NCBI RefSeq assembly: GCF_019351435.1
Contig: NZ_JAHWYN010000008.1
Span: 45,437 to 109,436 of the forward strand
Length of the DNA stretch: 64,000 nucleotides
Source of the DNA: Flavobacterium taihuense
Lineage (GTDB): Bacteria > Bacteroidota > Bacteroidia > Flavobacteriales > Flavobacteriaceae
Direction: 5' to 3'
The first letter of the stretch is position 1; each line of letters starts with the position of its first letter. Made by a program: the position numbers and the translations under genes. Positions 25,523 through 34,892 of the stretch are shown here, piece by piece. The notes below the pieces were generated by a model. The model ran no database searches, had not been told where the DNA came from, and saw only the letters and a program-made list of their open reading frames with translations.

Positions 25523-26437
25523 TTATTCAATCTTCCCCGTTAGCTTTACTTTCCAACCTGACCAATTGTATTTTAAGCCAAATATAAATAAAAGTATAGG
25601 ATAAATAACAATTACAGGAAAGATAATATCAAATCCAGCCTCTGGTTCAGAAACATCTTTAAAAACAGAATAGGTTTGAAAAGCAGACCAATCTGATGTC
25701 ACTAATAGTGCTCCTACTAAGTTATTGGCTGCATGAAATCCCAATGCCAATTCCATCCCATCATCCATTAATGTAATAACTCCCAACAGCAATCCTGTAC
25801 CAATATAATAAACCATCACTATATTTCCCATCTTCGAAACTTCTGGATTAGAAAGATGCATTATACCAAAAATGCAAGAGGTCATAAGCAATGGAAACCA
25901 TTTATTCTTGGATAAATTGGCAAATCCTTGCATTAAATAACCCCTAAAAATTAATTCTTCAACGCTTGTCTGGATCGGAACTAACAATATGGCAATAACA
26001 ACTAAAATCAAAAAGGGAATGAGTTGAAAATTAATTTCAAAATCTGCCGGGTTTAAATAAAACATTACAACTGTCGAGACTATTGTAAATAATGACCAAA
26101 TCAAAAAAGAAAACAAAACTCTTCTCCAATCTATTCTTTTTCTGGTCGTTATAATAGAAAGCAACTTTTGATGGTGCAACAAACGGACAACAAAATAAAT
26201 TCCGCCCAAAGCAAATACAAAAGAAATAAGAAGCAAAAACAAATTCAAGTTAGGGTCAAAAAAATGCATTATTTCCGCATCATTAGTTGGATAAATTTTC
26301 CCTTGAAACATCGTTTGAAACAATATTGCTGCCAACATGGGCAATTGCCCTAAAAGTGAAGCCCCAATTATGAATATTGAACCTAGAATATACTTCCAAA
26401 ATTTATTCTTATTACTAATTCCTTGTTGTAAAAACAT
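25523..26437 (-). CDS. CPBP-family intramembrane glutamic endopeptidase
   Basis: A 304-residue membrane protein with eight or so hydrophobic segments. The CPBP/Abi signature is complete: SVEELIFRGYLMQGF (motif 1, EExxxR), SCIFGIMHLSNPE (motif 2, with the histidine) and ALGFHAANNLVGAL (motif 3, HxxxN). In eukaryotes these proteases trim prenylated CAAX proteins; the bacterial roles vary. It is followed after 39 bases by menE, so the pair is likely one operon, as is common in flavobacteria. Confidence 0.85.
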   Translation of the reverse strand: MFLQQGISNKNKFWKYILGSIFIIGASLLGQLPMLAAILFQTMFQGKIYPTNDAEIMHFFDPNLNLFLLLISFVFALGGIYFVVRLLHHQKLLSIITTRKRIDWRRVLFSFLIWSLFTIVSTVVMFYLNPADFEINFQLIPFLILVVIAILLVPIQTSVEELIFRGYLMQGFANLSKNKWFPLLMTSCIFGIMHLSNPEVSKMGNIVMVYYIGTGLLLGVITLMDDGMELALGFHAANNLVGALLVTSDWSAFQTYSVFKDVSEPEAGFDIIFPVIVIYPILLFIFGLKYNWSGWKVKLTGKIE

Positions 26438-26543
26438 TTGTTATTTTTTTCTATAATTATACTTCGAATGGTATTTCAAGTCTTATTTTTGCTCCAACTA
26501 AAATAGTTTTTTTTGTTTAGTAGAAACCAAATCATACCTAATA

Positions 26544-26897
26544 ATGATGCAAATATACCACAATCAACGTTGCGGAAAATCAAGAAATTGTTTGTTACTT
26601 TTGGAAAAATCCAAAGAAGAATTTGAAATCATCAATTACCTAATTACAAGGCCAACAGTTGCTGAATTAAAAATTTTATTGCAAAAACTTAATTTTTCAC
26701 CCATGGAACTTGTTCGCCAAAAAGAAAAAATCTGGATAGAGAATTACAAAGGAAAAACACTAACTCCAGATGATATCATTGAAGCAATGGCTGAAAACCC
26801 TATTCTTATCGAAAGACCAATTGTAGTCAAAGGAAATCAAGCGATTATAGGAAGAGATTTAGACAACGTAATTCCATTTTTACAGACATTAACATAA
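26544..26897 (+). CDS. arsC: ArsC-family (glutaredoxin-type) arsenate reductase
   Basis: A 117-residue thioredoxin-fold protein. The active-site loop is HNQRCGKSRN with the catalytic cysteine at residue 10, as in ArsC, and the cis-proline segment is ILIERPIVVKGNQAIIGR, with the arginine and proline of the ArsC motif RPIV. Two ATG codons stand in tandem at the start; the second (26547) is equally possible. Homologues without an ars operon exist and have unclear roles. It is about 10 kb from the ars-like operon and is transcribed divergently from the CPBP protease. Confidence 0.82.
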   Translation: MMQIYHNQRCGKSRNCLLLLEKSKEEFEIINYLITRPTVAELKILLQKLNFSPMELVRQKEKIWIENYKGKTLTPDDIIEAMAENPILIERPIVVKGNQAIIGRDLDNVIPFLQTLT

Positions 26898-26965
26898 CTT
26901 TAAGAAAACAACTTTAAACCTTTTATAGTTTTCTTTATCCAAAGAGGAAATCATATTTATTACTA

Positions 26966-29410
26966 ATGAAAAATTTCAACCTTACTGTAGTTCTTTTATT
27001 TCTATTTTTGGGACTACCCAACTTTGCACAGCAAGGCCCTCCAACAATTAACAAAATTAAAGTTACTGGAAAAATAGTAGACAAAACTAGCAAACAACCC
27101 CTTGAATACGCTACTATTACACTAAAAAACACCAAAATCCAGAAAGCTCTTACTGGCGGAATTACAAATAACAAAGGAGAATTTGAAGCTGATGTTATTC
27201 CAGGAATATATGATATCACTATTGAATTCATTTCGTTTAAACATGTCGAATTAAAAGGAAAAAATATAACCGAAAAAACTTCACTAGGGACAATTGGACT
27301 CGAAGAGGATGCTTCACAATTAAACGAAGTAGTTGTTCGTGCCGAAAAATCATCAGTTGAAATAAAACTGGACAAAAAAGTATACAATGTTGGTCAAGAT
27401 ATGATGGTAAAAGGCGGAACCGTAAGTGATGTTCTAGACAATGTTCCTTCAGTTTCTGTTGATGTTGAAGGAAATGTAAGCTTAAGAGGAAGTGATAATG
27501 TTCGAATTTTAATTGATGGAAGACCATCCTATGCTGTAAATATTGCAGAAGCATTAAAACAACTTCCTGCTGATGCTATTGATAAAGTTGAAGTTATTAC
27601 TAATCCATCTGCACGATATGATGCGGAAGGTGGTTCCGGAATAATCAATATCATCCTTAAAAAAGGTAAAAATCAGGGTTTCAACGGAACTCTTATAGCT
27701 TCAACAGGTATTCCTGAGGCTTATGGATTAAGTGCTAATGTGAATTATAAAACAGAAAAATTAAACTACTTCACTACTGCGGGTTACAATCACAGAACAA
27801 ATGAAGGCGGCGGTAAAACCAATTCAGAATATTTTAATGAAGACGGTACCGTTAAAAACTTTTTAGATGAAAATCGTGAAACAAAAAGAACAAGAGATGG
27901 TTTTAATGGAAGAGTTGGTGTTGAATGGACTGTAGCACCAGATACGTATTGGACAAATGCCATAAATTACGAAAAGAATACTGGTGAAGACAATGATTTA
28001 ATCAATTACAGCAACTATGACGCCTCTCATAATTTTACAGGTACAACATACCGTTTAAACAATGGAGATACTGGCAGTGAAAACACCTCATTTAATTCAA
28101 ATTTAATTAAAAACTTCAACGACAAAGGACACAAACTTACAGTTGATGCTTCCATTTCAAGAAATACTGATGATAGCCAAAGTATTATTACAGGCTCAGA
28201 CAATTATAACAATACCTTAAATAATCAGGTTCAAAAACAAGCACAATTACAGGCTGATTATGTACTCCCACTAGGAGAAGGAAGTCAGTTTGAAGCAGGA
28301 TATAAAGGAAGTTTTGGCGATTTAAACAATGAATACTATGTCCTTGACGATCAAGGAATAAGAATAGATAATTTGTCAAATACTTTGGAATACAAAGAAA
28401 ACATCAACGCACTTTATACTCAGTATGGTTTCAAAAAAAATAAATTCTCTTATTTATTTGGCTTACGTTGGGAAGACACTAATGTTCAAGTAAACCTATT
28501 AGATACTAACAATTTTAATACTAAAAAGTACAATAACTTGTTTCCGAGTGCTTTTATCAGTTATGAAATTTCAGATCAAAGCAACTTGACGACAAGCTAC
28601 AGTAAACGTCTAACAAGACCAAGAGGACGTTTCATGAACCCCGCCGTAAACTATTCAAGTAACGTTAATATTTTTCAAGGGAATCCTGATCTAGATCCTT
28701 CCCTCACTGATAAATTTGATATTGGCTATATCAAACGCTGGGACAAGGTAACATTTAATACTTCTGCATATTTTGAAAACACAAAAGATGTTTTCAGCTT
28801 TGTGAGATCTCCTACGGGAGATAATGTAAATGGAATTCCAGTAATTAAAAGCCAACCAATTAACTTAGGAAAAGAACAAAAATATGGTTTTGAATTTACT
28901 TTAAATTACAATCCATTCAAAATATGGAGAATAAATAGTAATTTCAATTTATATAATGTAAAAACAACTGGCGAACACAGTTATACGGATACAAAAGGCG
29001 ATCTTATAGTACAAAATCTGGACAACCAAGCCAATACTTGGTCCGCAAGAGTTAGTTCAAAACTAACATTACCATACAAAATCGACTGGCAATTGAATGC
29101 TAACTACAATGGAGCTCAAAAAACGGCACAAGGAAAAAGTTTAGATCAATTTAGTATGAACACCGCTTTCAGCAAAGATTTACTAAAAGACAAAGCAACA
29201 ATTGCTTTCAATATTAGTGATGTTTTCAACACGAGGATTATGAGATCTTATACGTATCTGGAAAACCAAACATCATATAGTGAAATGCAATTCCGCAAAC
29301 GTCAATTCAATTTATCGTTCACCTATCGTTTTAACAAAGGAAAAAATGACAAGGAAAAACAGCAGCCTAAAAAGATGCAAGAAGAAAATGGCGGTGATTT
29401 CCCAGGGTAA
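26966..29410 (+). CDS. Outer-membrane beta-barrel receptor of the TonB-dependent type
   Basis: An 814-residue outer-membrane protein. The signal peptide ends NFAQQ (residue 22). A carboxypeptidase-regulatory-like domain covers about 30-110 (VTGKIVDKTSKQPLEYATI). A plug domain spans about 125-215 (GGTVSDVLDNVPSVSVDVEGNVSLRG is its core, in two parts, then ITNPSARYDAEGGSGIINIIL). A large C-terminal barrel follows, with repeated aromatic strand ends. Such proteins in Bacteroidota resemble siderophore and oligosaccharide importers but often lack a partner SusD gene, as here. The C terminus is a basic, low-complexity Lys/Gln tail beyond the last strand. Substrate unknown. Confidence 0.85.
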   Translation: MKNFNLTVVLLFLFLGLPNFAQQGPPTINKIKVTGKIVDKTSKQPLEYATITLKNTKIQKALTGGITNNKGEFEADVIPGIYDITIEFISFKHVELKGKNITEKTSLGTIGLEEDASQLNEVVVRAEKSSVEIKLDKKVYNVGQDMMVKGGTVSDVLDNVPSVSVDVEGNVSLRGSDNVRILIDGRPSYAVNIAEALKQLPADAIDKVEVITNPSARYDAEGGSGIINIILKKGKNQGFNGTLIASTGIPEAYGLSANVNYKTEKLNYFTTAGYNHRTNEGGGKTNSEYFNEDGTVKNFLDENRETKRTRDGFNGRVGVEWTVAPDTYWTNAINYEKNTGEDNDLINYSNYDASHNFTGTTYRLNNGDTGSENTSFNSNLIKNFNDKGHKLTVDASISRNTDDSQSIITGSDNYNNTLNNQVQKQAQLQADYVLPLGEGSQFEAGYKGSFGDLNNEYYVLDDQGIRIDNLSNTLEYKENINALYTQYGFKKNKFSYLFGLRWEDTNVQVNLLDTNNFNTKKYNNLFPSAFISYEISDQSNLTTSYSKRLTRPRGRFMNPAVNYSSNVNIFQGNPDLDPSLTDKFDIGYIKRWDKVTFNTSAYFENTKDVFSFVRSPTGDNVNGIPVIKSQPINLGKEQKYGFEFTLNYNPFKIWRINSNFNLYNVKTTGEHSYTDTKGDLIVQNLDNQANTWSARVSSKLTLPYKIDWQLNANYNGAQKTAQGKSLDQFSMNTAFSKDLLKDKATIAFNISDVFNTRIMRSYTYLENQTSYSEMQFRKRQFNLSFTYRFNKGKNDKEKQQPKKMQEENGGDFPG

Positions 29411-29431
29411 GCGTAAGTCTAAATATCAGAT

Positions 29432-29468
29432 AAAAAAAAGGATTCGTTTTACGAATCCTTTTTTTTTG
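29432..29468. terminator. Bidirectional terminator after the barrel receptor
   Basis: GGATTCGT (29440-29447) and ACGAATCC (29451-29458) form a perfect stem with a TTT loop, flanked by eight A before and a T-run after. It serves the receptor (+) and the small minus-strand gene. Confidence 0.8.
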
Positions 29469-29485
29469 TGCAAAGAAAAATAATA

Positions 29486-29653
29486 CTAAGCTTCTTCTTC
29501 TTTTTGTTTTGCTTTCTTTTCTTTATAAGCTTCCCAAGTTGCTCCACCTACCCAATAGGATACGAAACCAACTAGGAAAAACATTAACCAAAATCCCATT
29601 GTTAGGATGGTTAAGAAAAGTAAAAAGCCTAAATACTGTTGAAATTCAAACAT
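29486..29653 (-). CDS. Small membrane protein, 55 residues, unknown function
   Basis: Reading from ATG at 29653, the protein has an N-terminal MFEFQQYLGF, one long or two short hydrophobic segments (about residues 8-38, including LTILTMGFWLMFFLVGF), and a cytoplasmic Lys/Glu tail (KEKKAKQKEEE). An in-frame TTG further upstream at 29683 lies inside the -7 box and is rejected as the start. A full promoter (29681-29711) and a terminator give it its own transcription unit, which argues for a genuine gene. No family is recognised beyond small flavobacterial membrane proteins. Confidence 0.65.
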   Translation of the reverse strand: MFEFQQYLGFLLFLTILTMGFWLMFFLVGFVSYWVGGATWEAYKEKKAKQKEEEA

Positions 29654-29680
29654 GTTTTCCGGAATTTTTGAATGTAGCGA

Positions 29681-29711
29681 CAAATATAAGTTTTAAATCT
29701 TTTCGCACCAA
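29681..29711 (-). promoter_or_regulatory. Promoter of the 55-residue membrane protein gene
   Basis: Minus strand: TTG (29711-29709), 20-base spacer, then the perfect -7 box TATATTTG (29688-29681). The leader would be about 20-25 bases. Confidence 0.6.
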
Positions 29712-29917
29712 TAAAATCAGCAAAAACTATAAAGGAATTTTTAAATTAATTTAAGTTTCTAAAAATTAGAAACAAACAGCATAACTTTACTAACTGGTAC
29801 TCAAAAAATTAATTCTTTTTTTAACAAAAAAAACACATGTAATCACAAAAAAAACTTATTAGTAATTACTTTTTTTTACTTTACTTTACGTATTGTTGCT
29901 TATCCGAAAAAAAAACT

Positions 29918-30370
29918 ATGAACCAACCATTCCATTCTATCTATTTTCAAATTAGTAAAAAAATGGAAAAACACAGCGTCGAATTGATGCGCTATGCTTT
30001 AGCAATTGTTTATATCTGGTTTGGAACATTAAAATTAATTGGAATGAGTCCAGCTGGTGAGCTTGTTGAAAAGACTGTTTTTTGGTTTAAACCTGAAATT
30101 TTTATTCCAGCATTAGGTTTTGTTGAAGTATGCATCGGCATTGGCTTTTTATTCAAAAAATTAATTCCGGTAACCATTATAATTTTATTGCTACACATGG
30201 CAGCCACGTTTTTTCCTCTTTTTATATTGCCTAAAATCTGTTTTGACTCTTTTCCTTACTGTCCAACTTTGGTGGGTCAATACATTATCAAAAATCTTGT
30301 ATTAATCAGTGGTGCTTTTTGTGTTGCAGCAAAGTACAATTATCAATACTATGCCGTTTTAAAAAACTAA
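29918..30370 (+). CDS. DoxX-like / DUF417-type membrane protein
   Basis: A 150-residue protein with four hydrophobic segments: LMRYALAIVYIWFGTLKLIG (about 24-43), FIPALGFVEVCIGIGFLF, VTIIILLLHMAATFFPLF, and LVLISGAFCVAA. The GTLKLIG and FVEVxIGxG phrases recall the DoxX/YkgB group. It shares no close similarity with the DoxX protein at 23.9 kb except layout. A second in-frame ATG (Met16) could be the start instead of 29918. Role unknown. The upstream 230 bases are AT homopolymer-rich with no repeat of note. Confidence 0.65.
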   Translation: MNQPFHSIYFQISKKMEKHSVELMRYALAIVYIWFGTLKLIGMSPAGELVEKTVFWFKPEIFIPALGFVEVCIGIGFLFKKLIPVTIIILLLHMAATFFPLFILPKICFDSFPYCPTLVGQYIIKNLVLISGAFCVAAKYNYQYYAVLKN

Positions 30371-30579
30371 ATTCTTTAGAACTTCAATTAAAATACACCT
30401 TTTTATTTTGGTGTCAAAAAAAAGTAAAATCTAAATTCACGCTTAATCGTTTTTAACAATACCCTAAAGTATTCCAGCCATTTGACAATAATTTTATCAA
30501 ATTATCATTTTTAACTTAAAAACAATACACTATACATCAATTAATAGTTATATTTGTTTTACAATAAAATTAAAGATTT

Positions 30580-32007
30580 ATGGAAGAATGTATCTCTGTT
30601 TTTGATATGTTAAAAATTGGTGTTGGTCCTTCTAGTTCGCACACACTTGGTCCTTGGCGAGCGGCAGAACGTTTTTTAAATGAATTAAGAAACGAATATG
30701 ACATTAACACAATAAACAGAGTAAAAGTTGATTTATATGGTTCTCTTTCATTGACAGGAAAAGGACATGCAACTGATTTAGCTATCATGCTAGGTTTAAG
30801 TGGTCAAGATCCTGAATATATTCCAGTTCAAAACATCGACGGAATTATCAAATCAATAGAAAGCAAAAACGAAATACATTTGGGGAACCAAATTCTTATT
30901 CCTTTTTATACCCTTCAAGATATTGTTTTCAACAAAAACTTCCTCCCATTTCATGCTAATGGATTAACCTTTACTGCTTACTTTAATAATGAAACTGAAT
31001 ACAGTTCGACCTTTTACTCCATAGGTGGAGGTTTTGTTGTCAAGGAAGAACGTGATAATGCCCATAAGAAAGAAGCGATAAAATGTGCTTTCCCTTTCCC
31101 GATAGACAAAGCCACTGAGCTATTAGCCTATTGTACAAAAGAAAACAAATTAATTTCGGAAATCATTTATGAGAACGAAAAATCGATGCGTTCCGAAGCA
31201 GTAATCCATCATGAATTGATGCGTATTTGGCATACCATGCTAGAATGTATGTACATCGGTTGTCACTCCGAAGGCATACTCCCTGGCGGATTGCATGTTC
31301 GTAGACGTGCATTCGACATGCATCAAAACTTAATTGGGTTATCCAATTACTCAAATCCACAAGAATGGCTTGAAGAAATTAGAAAAACCGAAGTGAAATT
31401 TCGTCAAATTCTAAAATGGGTAAGTTGTTTTGCCCTAGCAGTAAACGAAGTAAACGCAGCACTAGGCAGAGTGGTTACCGCACCAACCAACGGAAGTGCC
31501 GGTGTAATTCCTGCCGTTTTGATGTATTATTTGGTTATTGAAAATCATCAGGCAGGCGAAAATGAAATCAAACAATTTTTGATGGTCGCAGGGGAAATTG
31601 GCAGTATCTTCAAAAAAGGATCTACTATTTCAGCCGCAATGGGTGGATGTCAAGCCGAAATTGGCGTTTCCAGTGCCATGGCTGCCGGTGCCTTATGCGA
31701 ATTGATGGGAGGAACTCCAGACCAAGTCTTAATGGCCGCCGAAATTGCTATGGAACATCACTTAGGTTTAACCTGTGATCCTATTGGTGGTTTGGTTCAA
31801 ATTCCTTGCATCGAAAGAAATACGATGGGTGCTATCAAAGCCATTAATGCCGCTGAACTCGCCTTAGAAACTGACGCTAAAAACGCTAAAGTATCTTTGG
31901 ATAAAGTAATTGACACGATGTGGCAAACCGCCAAAGATATGAACTCCAAATACAAAGAAACTTCCGAAGGAGGACTTGCAATTGCAGTAAATATGGCTGA
32001 CTGTTAG
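30580..32007 (+). CDS. sdaA: L-serine ammonia-lyase, iron-sulfur type
   Basis: A 475-residue single-chain L-serine deaminase that converts serine to pyruvate and ammonia using a 4Fe-4S cluster. The beta domain starts at [25 protein letters not shown] (in two parts, residues 5-29), the substrate-binding SSSHT signature. The alpha domain has [14 protein letters not shown] and a cysteine-bearing [27 protein letters not shown] stretch plus [14 protein letters not shown], which supply the cluster ligands. Length fits the fused form. The -7 box TATATTTG is at 30549-30556, with no clear TTG at the proper distance. The ORF ends before a long 17-bp stem terminator. Confidence 0.93.
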   Translation: MEECISVFDMLKIGVGPSSSHTLGPWRAAERFLNELRNEYDINTINRVKVDLYGSLSLTGKGHATDLAIMLGLSGQDPEYIPVQNIDGIIKSIESKNEIHLGNQILIPFYTLQDIVFNKNFLPFHANGLTFTAYFNNETEYSSTFYSIGGGFVVKEERDNAHKKEAIKCAFPFPIDKATELLAYCTKENKLISEIIYENEKSMRSEAVIHHELMRIWHTMLECMYIGCHSEGILPGGLHVRRRAFDMHQNLIGLSNYSNPQEWLEEIRKTEVKFRQILKWVSCFALAVNEVNAALGRVVTAPTNGSAGVIPAVLMYYLVIENHQAGENEIKQFLMVAGEIGSIFKKGSTISAAMGGCQAEIGVSSAMAAGALCELMGGTPDQVLMAAEIAMEHHLGLTCDPIGGLVQIPCIERNTMGAIKAINAAELALETDAKNAKVSLDKVIDTMWQTAKDMNSKYKETSEGGLAIAVNMADC

Positions 32008-32054
32008 TTTTTTGAAATCATAGATTTCAGATGACAGATTTCAGAATAAAGAAT

Positions 32055-32109
32055 AAAAAAAAGATTTCAGAACAAGAAGGTTATTCTTCTAATCTGAAAT
32101 CTTTTTTTT
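32055..32109. terminator. Bidirectional 17-bp stem terminator between sdaA and kup
   Basis: Arms 32055-32071 and 32093-32109 are perfect complements (A-run, GATTTCAGA and its mirror) and the loop contains a further AGAAG/CTTCT pairing. The A- and T-runs make it bidirectional for the convergent genes. Confidence 0.75.
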
Positions 32110-32152
32110 ACATTATGAAATCTGCCTTCTGCCTTCTGCCTCCTGCCTTCTA
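32110..32152. repeat. Heptamer repeat island (GCCTTCT)
   Basis: About four near-identical copies of the heptamer GCCTTCT run through 32123-32151, after a TGAAATCT word that also occurs in the preceding terminator stem. It lies just before the stop of kup. Confidence 0.55.
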
Positions 32153-32159
32153 AAAACTC

Positions 32160-34103
32160 CTAACTAACCACTTTTCTCTCTAATTCTAATTTAGTAATAG
32201 GTTGATATACGATAGGAATTTCTTCGATAACGACATCACTTTTGTCCAAACCAAAGGCTCTGGTATCTGAAAGTGACATATTTTTCAACATATAATAAGA
32301 GTGTAATAAAAGGCCATCTCTTACGGCAAACTCGTTTTCAACCGATAAAAACTTTTCAATAATTACAAATTTAAAATCCGGTTCTGAGTTGTATTTGGTT
32401 GAACCATCGGATTTAATATGCAAATTCAGTTCTTTATTGTCTATCAAATTTTGAACAATTTTTTTAAAATACAATTCCACTTTCGGTTGAATTCTAAAAC
32501 CAATATTCAAAACAATCTTGATTACTTTATCGTCTAACAACTCTATAACTTCATAATTCAAATCAAAAGGAGAATTGGTTCTATTGATATGGAAAAACCA
32601 ATAAACATCTGCCCTTTTAGGCTTTTTGGCAAAAATAGAATTTAAAATTTTCTCTTCAACTTCATAATTTCTGTCTGCTTTAGACAAATAAATTAAATGA
32701 GTAGAATACATGGGAATCGAAGTATCATTACTCAATTCCTGCAACTTAGCGGTATGTTCCGTCAAATTGGTGAATTTCACTAACTTGTTATTAATTTTTC
32801 TAGAAAAGAACCATACGTACATGGTCATAAATATGAAAAGCTCAAAAAACAAAAACATCCAACGTTCTTTGATTTTAACAATATTAGCTGCAAAAAAGGC
32901 AATTTCAATAATTGCAAAAATGGTGATGATTACAGCAATAAGAATTCTATTTAGTTTTTTGATGTAAATCAAATAATAATTTAAAAGCACTGTGGTCATT
33001 AACATTGCTATGGTTATCGAAAATCCATAAGCTGCTTCCATATTGGAAGAGGTTCTAAAATACAAAACCATCAAAATACATCCAATCCATAAAATTGTAT
33101 TTACCGATGGAATATAGATTTGACCTTTCAAATTCGTCGGGTTCTTCATAGTCACACGCGGCCAAAAGTTAAGTGATACAGCTTCGTTTATTAAGGTAAA
33201 TGATCCACTTATCAATGCTTGAGAAGCTATTATTGCAGCAAAAGTTGAGATAATAACACCCGATAAGACGAACCAATGGGGCATAATGGTATAAAAAGGA
33301 TTTCTACCCTCCAAGAAATGATTGCTTTGGTTCATTAACCAAGAGGCTTGACCCAAATAATTAACCACCAATGCTATTTTAACAAAGACCCAAGTAGTTC
33401 TAATATTACCCTTTCCACAATGTCCCAAATCCGAATACAATGCTTCTGCTCCGGTGGTACAAAGAAAAACTGCTCCTAAAAGCCAAAATCCATGCGGATA
33501 TTCTACTAATAATTCATAAGCATACATCGGATTCAAAGCGGTCAAGATTGCGGGATGCTGCAAGATTTGCGCAAATCCCAAAACAAAAAGCATAGAAAAC
33601 CAAACTACCATGGCTGGGCCAAAAAAGAACCCCACTTTTTGAGTACCAAAACGCTGAAAAAAGAATAGTCCTGAAATAATAACAATGACAATTGGCAAAA
33701 TAGGAATATTAGGAACGATGTCCCCCAACCCCTCAACAGCTGAAGTTACAGAAATAGGCGGAGTAATAATACCATCTGCCAAAAGTGTAGTGGCTCCCAA
33801 AATAGTTGGAATGATTAACTTTCCTTTTCCAAATCGTTTCACCAAAGCATAAAGAGAAAAAACACCTCCTTCTCCATGATTATCGGCAGAAAGTGTTAGC
33901 AATACATACTTAAAAGTGGTTTGAAAAGTAAGTGTCCAAAATATGCACGAAATACCTCCGTAGACCAGTAATTTTGAAATTTCTCTTTGGCCAATAATGG
34001 CTTTCATAACATATAAAGGACTGGTTCCGATATCACCATAAATGATACCTAGTGCTACCAAAAGTGACGCTGCAGTTACTTTTTGAACTGTTGATTTATT
34101 CAT
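32160..34103 (-). CDS. kup: KUP-family potassium uptake transporter
   Basis: A 647-residue K+/H+ symporter. The membrane part (about 1-440) has roughly twelve hydrophobic segments and family motifs: GIIYGDIGTSPLYVMK (19-34), DNHGEGGVFSLYAL (about 72-85), GDIVPNIPILP and GTSPLY-type loops; TTGAEALYSDLGHCGKGNIR is the most diagnostic segment. A cytoplasmic C-terminal domain of about 200 residues follows. The gene lies downstream of kdpE on the same strand with a 102-base gap that has its own promoter-like box and two inverted repeats, so it may be part of a KdpDE-controlled potassium unit in which kup replaces the absent kdpFABC. That link is inference. Confidence 0.93.
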   Translation of the reverse strand: MNKSTVQKVTAASLLVALGIIYGDIGTSPLYVMKAIIGQREISKLLVYGGISCIFWTLTFQTTFKYVLLTLSADNHGEGGVFSLYALVKRFGKGKLIIPTILGATTLLADGIITPPISVTSAVEGLGDIVPNIPILPIVIVIISGLFFFQRFGTQKVGFFFGPAMVVWFSMLFVLGFAQILQHPAILTALNPMYAYELLVEYPHGFWLLGAVFLCTTGAEALYSDLGHCGKGNIRTTWVFVKIALVVNYLGQASWLMNQSNHFLEGRNPFYTIMPHWFVLSGVIISTFAAIIASQALISGSFTLINEAVSLNFWPRVTMKNPTNLKGQIYIPSVNTILWIGCILMVLYFRTSSNMEAAYGFSITIAMLMTTVLLNYYLIYIKKLNRILIAVIITIFAIIEIAFFAANIVKIKERWMFLFFELFIFMTMYVWFFSRKINNKLVKFTNLTEHTAKLQELSNDTSIPMYSTHLIYLSKADRNYEVEEKILNSIFAKKPKRADVYWFFHINRTNSPFDLNYEVIELLDDKVIKIVLNIGFRIQPKVELYFKKIVQNLIDNKELNLHIKSDGSTKYNSEPDFKFVIIEKFLSVENEFAVRDGLLLHSYYMLKNMSLSDTRAFGLDKSDVVIEEIPIVYQPITKLELERKVVS

Positions 34104-34131
34104 TTTAATTTAATTTTAATTCATTAATTTC

Positions 34132-34179
34132 AGGACATAAATAGTCCTGTTTGATGTGTATCGCACACTTCAAACTATA
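34132..34179 (-). promoter_or_regulatory. kup leader: -7-like box and two inverted repeats
   Basis: A -7-like TATAGTTTG is at 34179-34171 on the minus strand (one base longer than consensus). Downstream in the leader are GTGT/ACAC around ATCGC (about 34156-34168) and a perfect CAGGAC/GTCCTG stem with a seven-base loop (34132-34150). They could be a binding site or an RNA hairpin. Confidence 0.35.
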
Positions 34180-34205
34180 TTTGTTTTATAACTGTTTAAT
34201 TGATT

Positions 34206-34892
34206 TTAACAAGTATTAAATCGGTATCCTACCCCCGATTCTGTAACAATAAATTTAGGTCGATTAGGATCTACTTCAATTTTCTTTCGAAGTTGCGCAA
34301 CAAATACGCGTAAGTATTGCGTTTGATCAGCATAACTATTTCCCCAAACCTGTTTCAGCAAATATTGATGGGTCAATACTCTTCCTTCATTTTTTATAAA
34401 AATAGAAAGCAGGTTGTATTCAGTGGTTGTGAGCTTCAAAATTTCATTGTTTAATCTCACTATTCTAGAAGCTAAATCAATTGAAACGTTACCAAACTCG
34501 ATTATAGGTTCCTTCTCCTTCGGAACCAAATTTCGCAAAGCAGTTCGAATTCTAGCTAGTAATTCTTGTGTACGAAACGGTTTGGTTAAATAATCATTTG
34601 CGCCATTATCAAGGGCTTTTACAATTTCATCTTCGGCACTTTTTACCGTTAAAATTATTATGGGATTGCTATACCACTCTCGCAATCGTTTCAAAACAAC
34701 TTGCCCGTCTTCATCTGGTAATCCCAAATCAAGAATGACTAAATCAGGTTGGTGGTTAGCCACCATAGCCATTCCTTCTTTTGCATTTACCGCAAAAATT
34801 GTTCTATAGTCATTTGAATTCAAAGTGATTTCAAGTAGTTTTCTAATTTGAATCTCATCATCAATAACTAGAATTTGAGCACTATTATTCAT
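34206..34892 (-). CDS. kdpE: KdpE-type response regulator
   Basis: A 228-residue OmpR-family regulator. The receiver has acidic Asp11/Asp12, the phosphate acceptor Asp55 in LVILDLGLPDEDG, and KPF at about 104-106. The C-terminal winged helix has LTTTEYNLLSIFIKNEGRVLTHQYLL and ends with TESGVGYRF. It overlaps the end of the sensor gene by 8 bases, the usual coupled arrangement. Target genes probably include kup just downstream. The cognate sensor is interrupted, so how this regulator is phosphorylated is open. Confidence 0.9.
   Translation of the reverse strand: MNNSAQILVIDDEIQIRKLLEITLNSNDYRTIFAVNAKEGMAMVANHQPDLVILDLGLPDEDGQVVLKRLREWYSNPIIILTVKSAEDEIVKALDNGANDYLTKPFRTQELLARIRTALRNLVPKEKEPIIEFGNVSIDLASRIVRLNNEILKLTTTEYNLLSIFIKNEGRVLTHQYLLKQVWGNSYADQTQYLRVFVAQLRKKIEVDPNRPKFIVTESGVGYRFNTC

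Noticed and set aside
26544..26897. arsC as a member of the ars-like operon
   Set aside because: It is about 10 kb away, on the opposite strand, and lacks an operator like those at arsR and arsE.
26935..27387. A 150-residue minus-strand frame over the start of the outer-membrane receptor
   Set aside because: It covers the signal peptide and plug region of a well-supported gene and shows no signal, domain or start context of its own.
34132..34179. A c-di-AMP riboswitch in the kup leader
   Set aside because: The leader is only about 60-70 bases, too short for that class, and the known motif is not visible.
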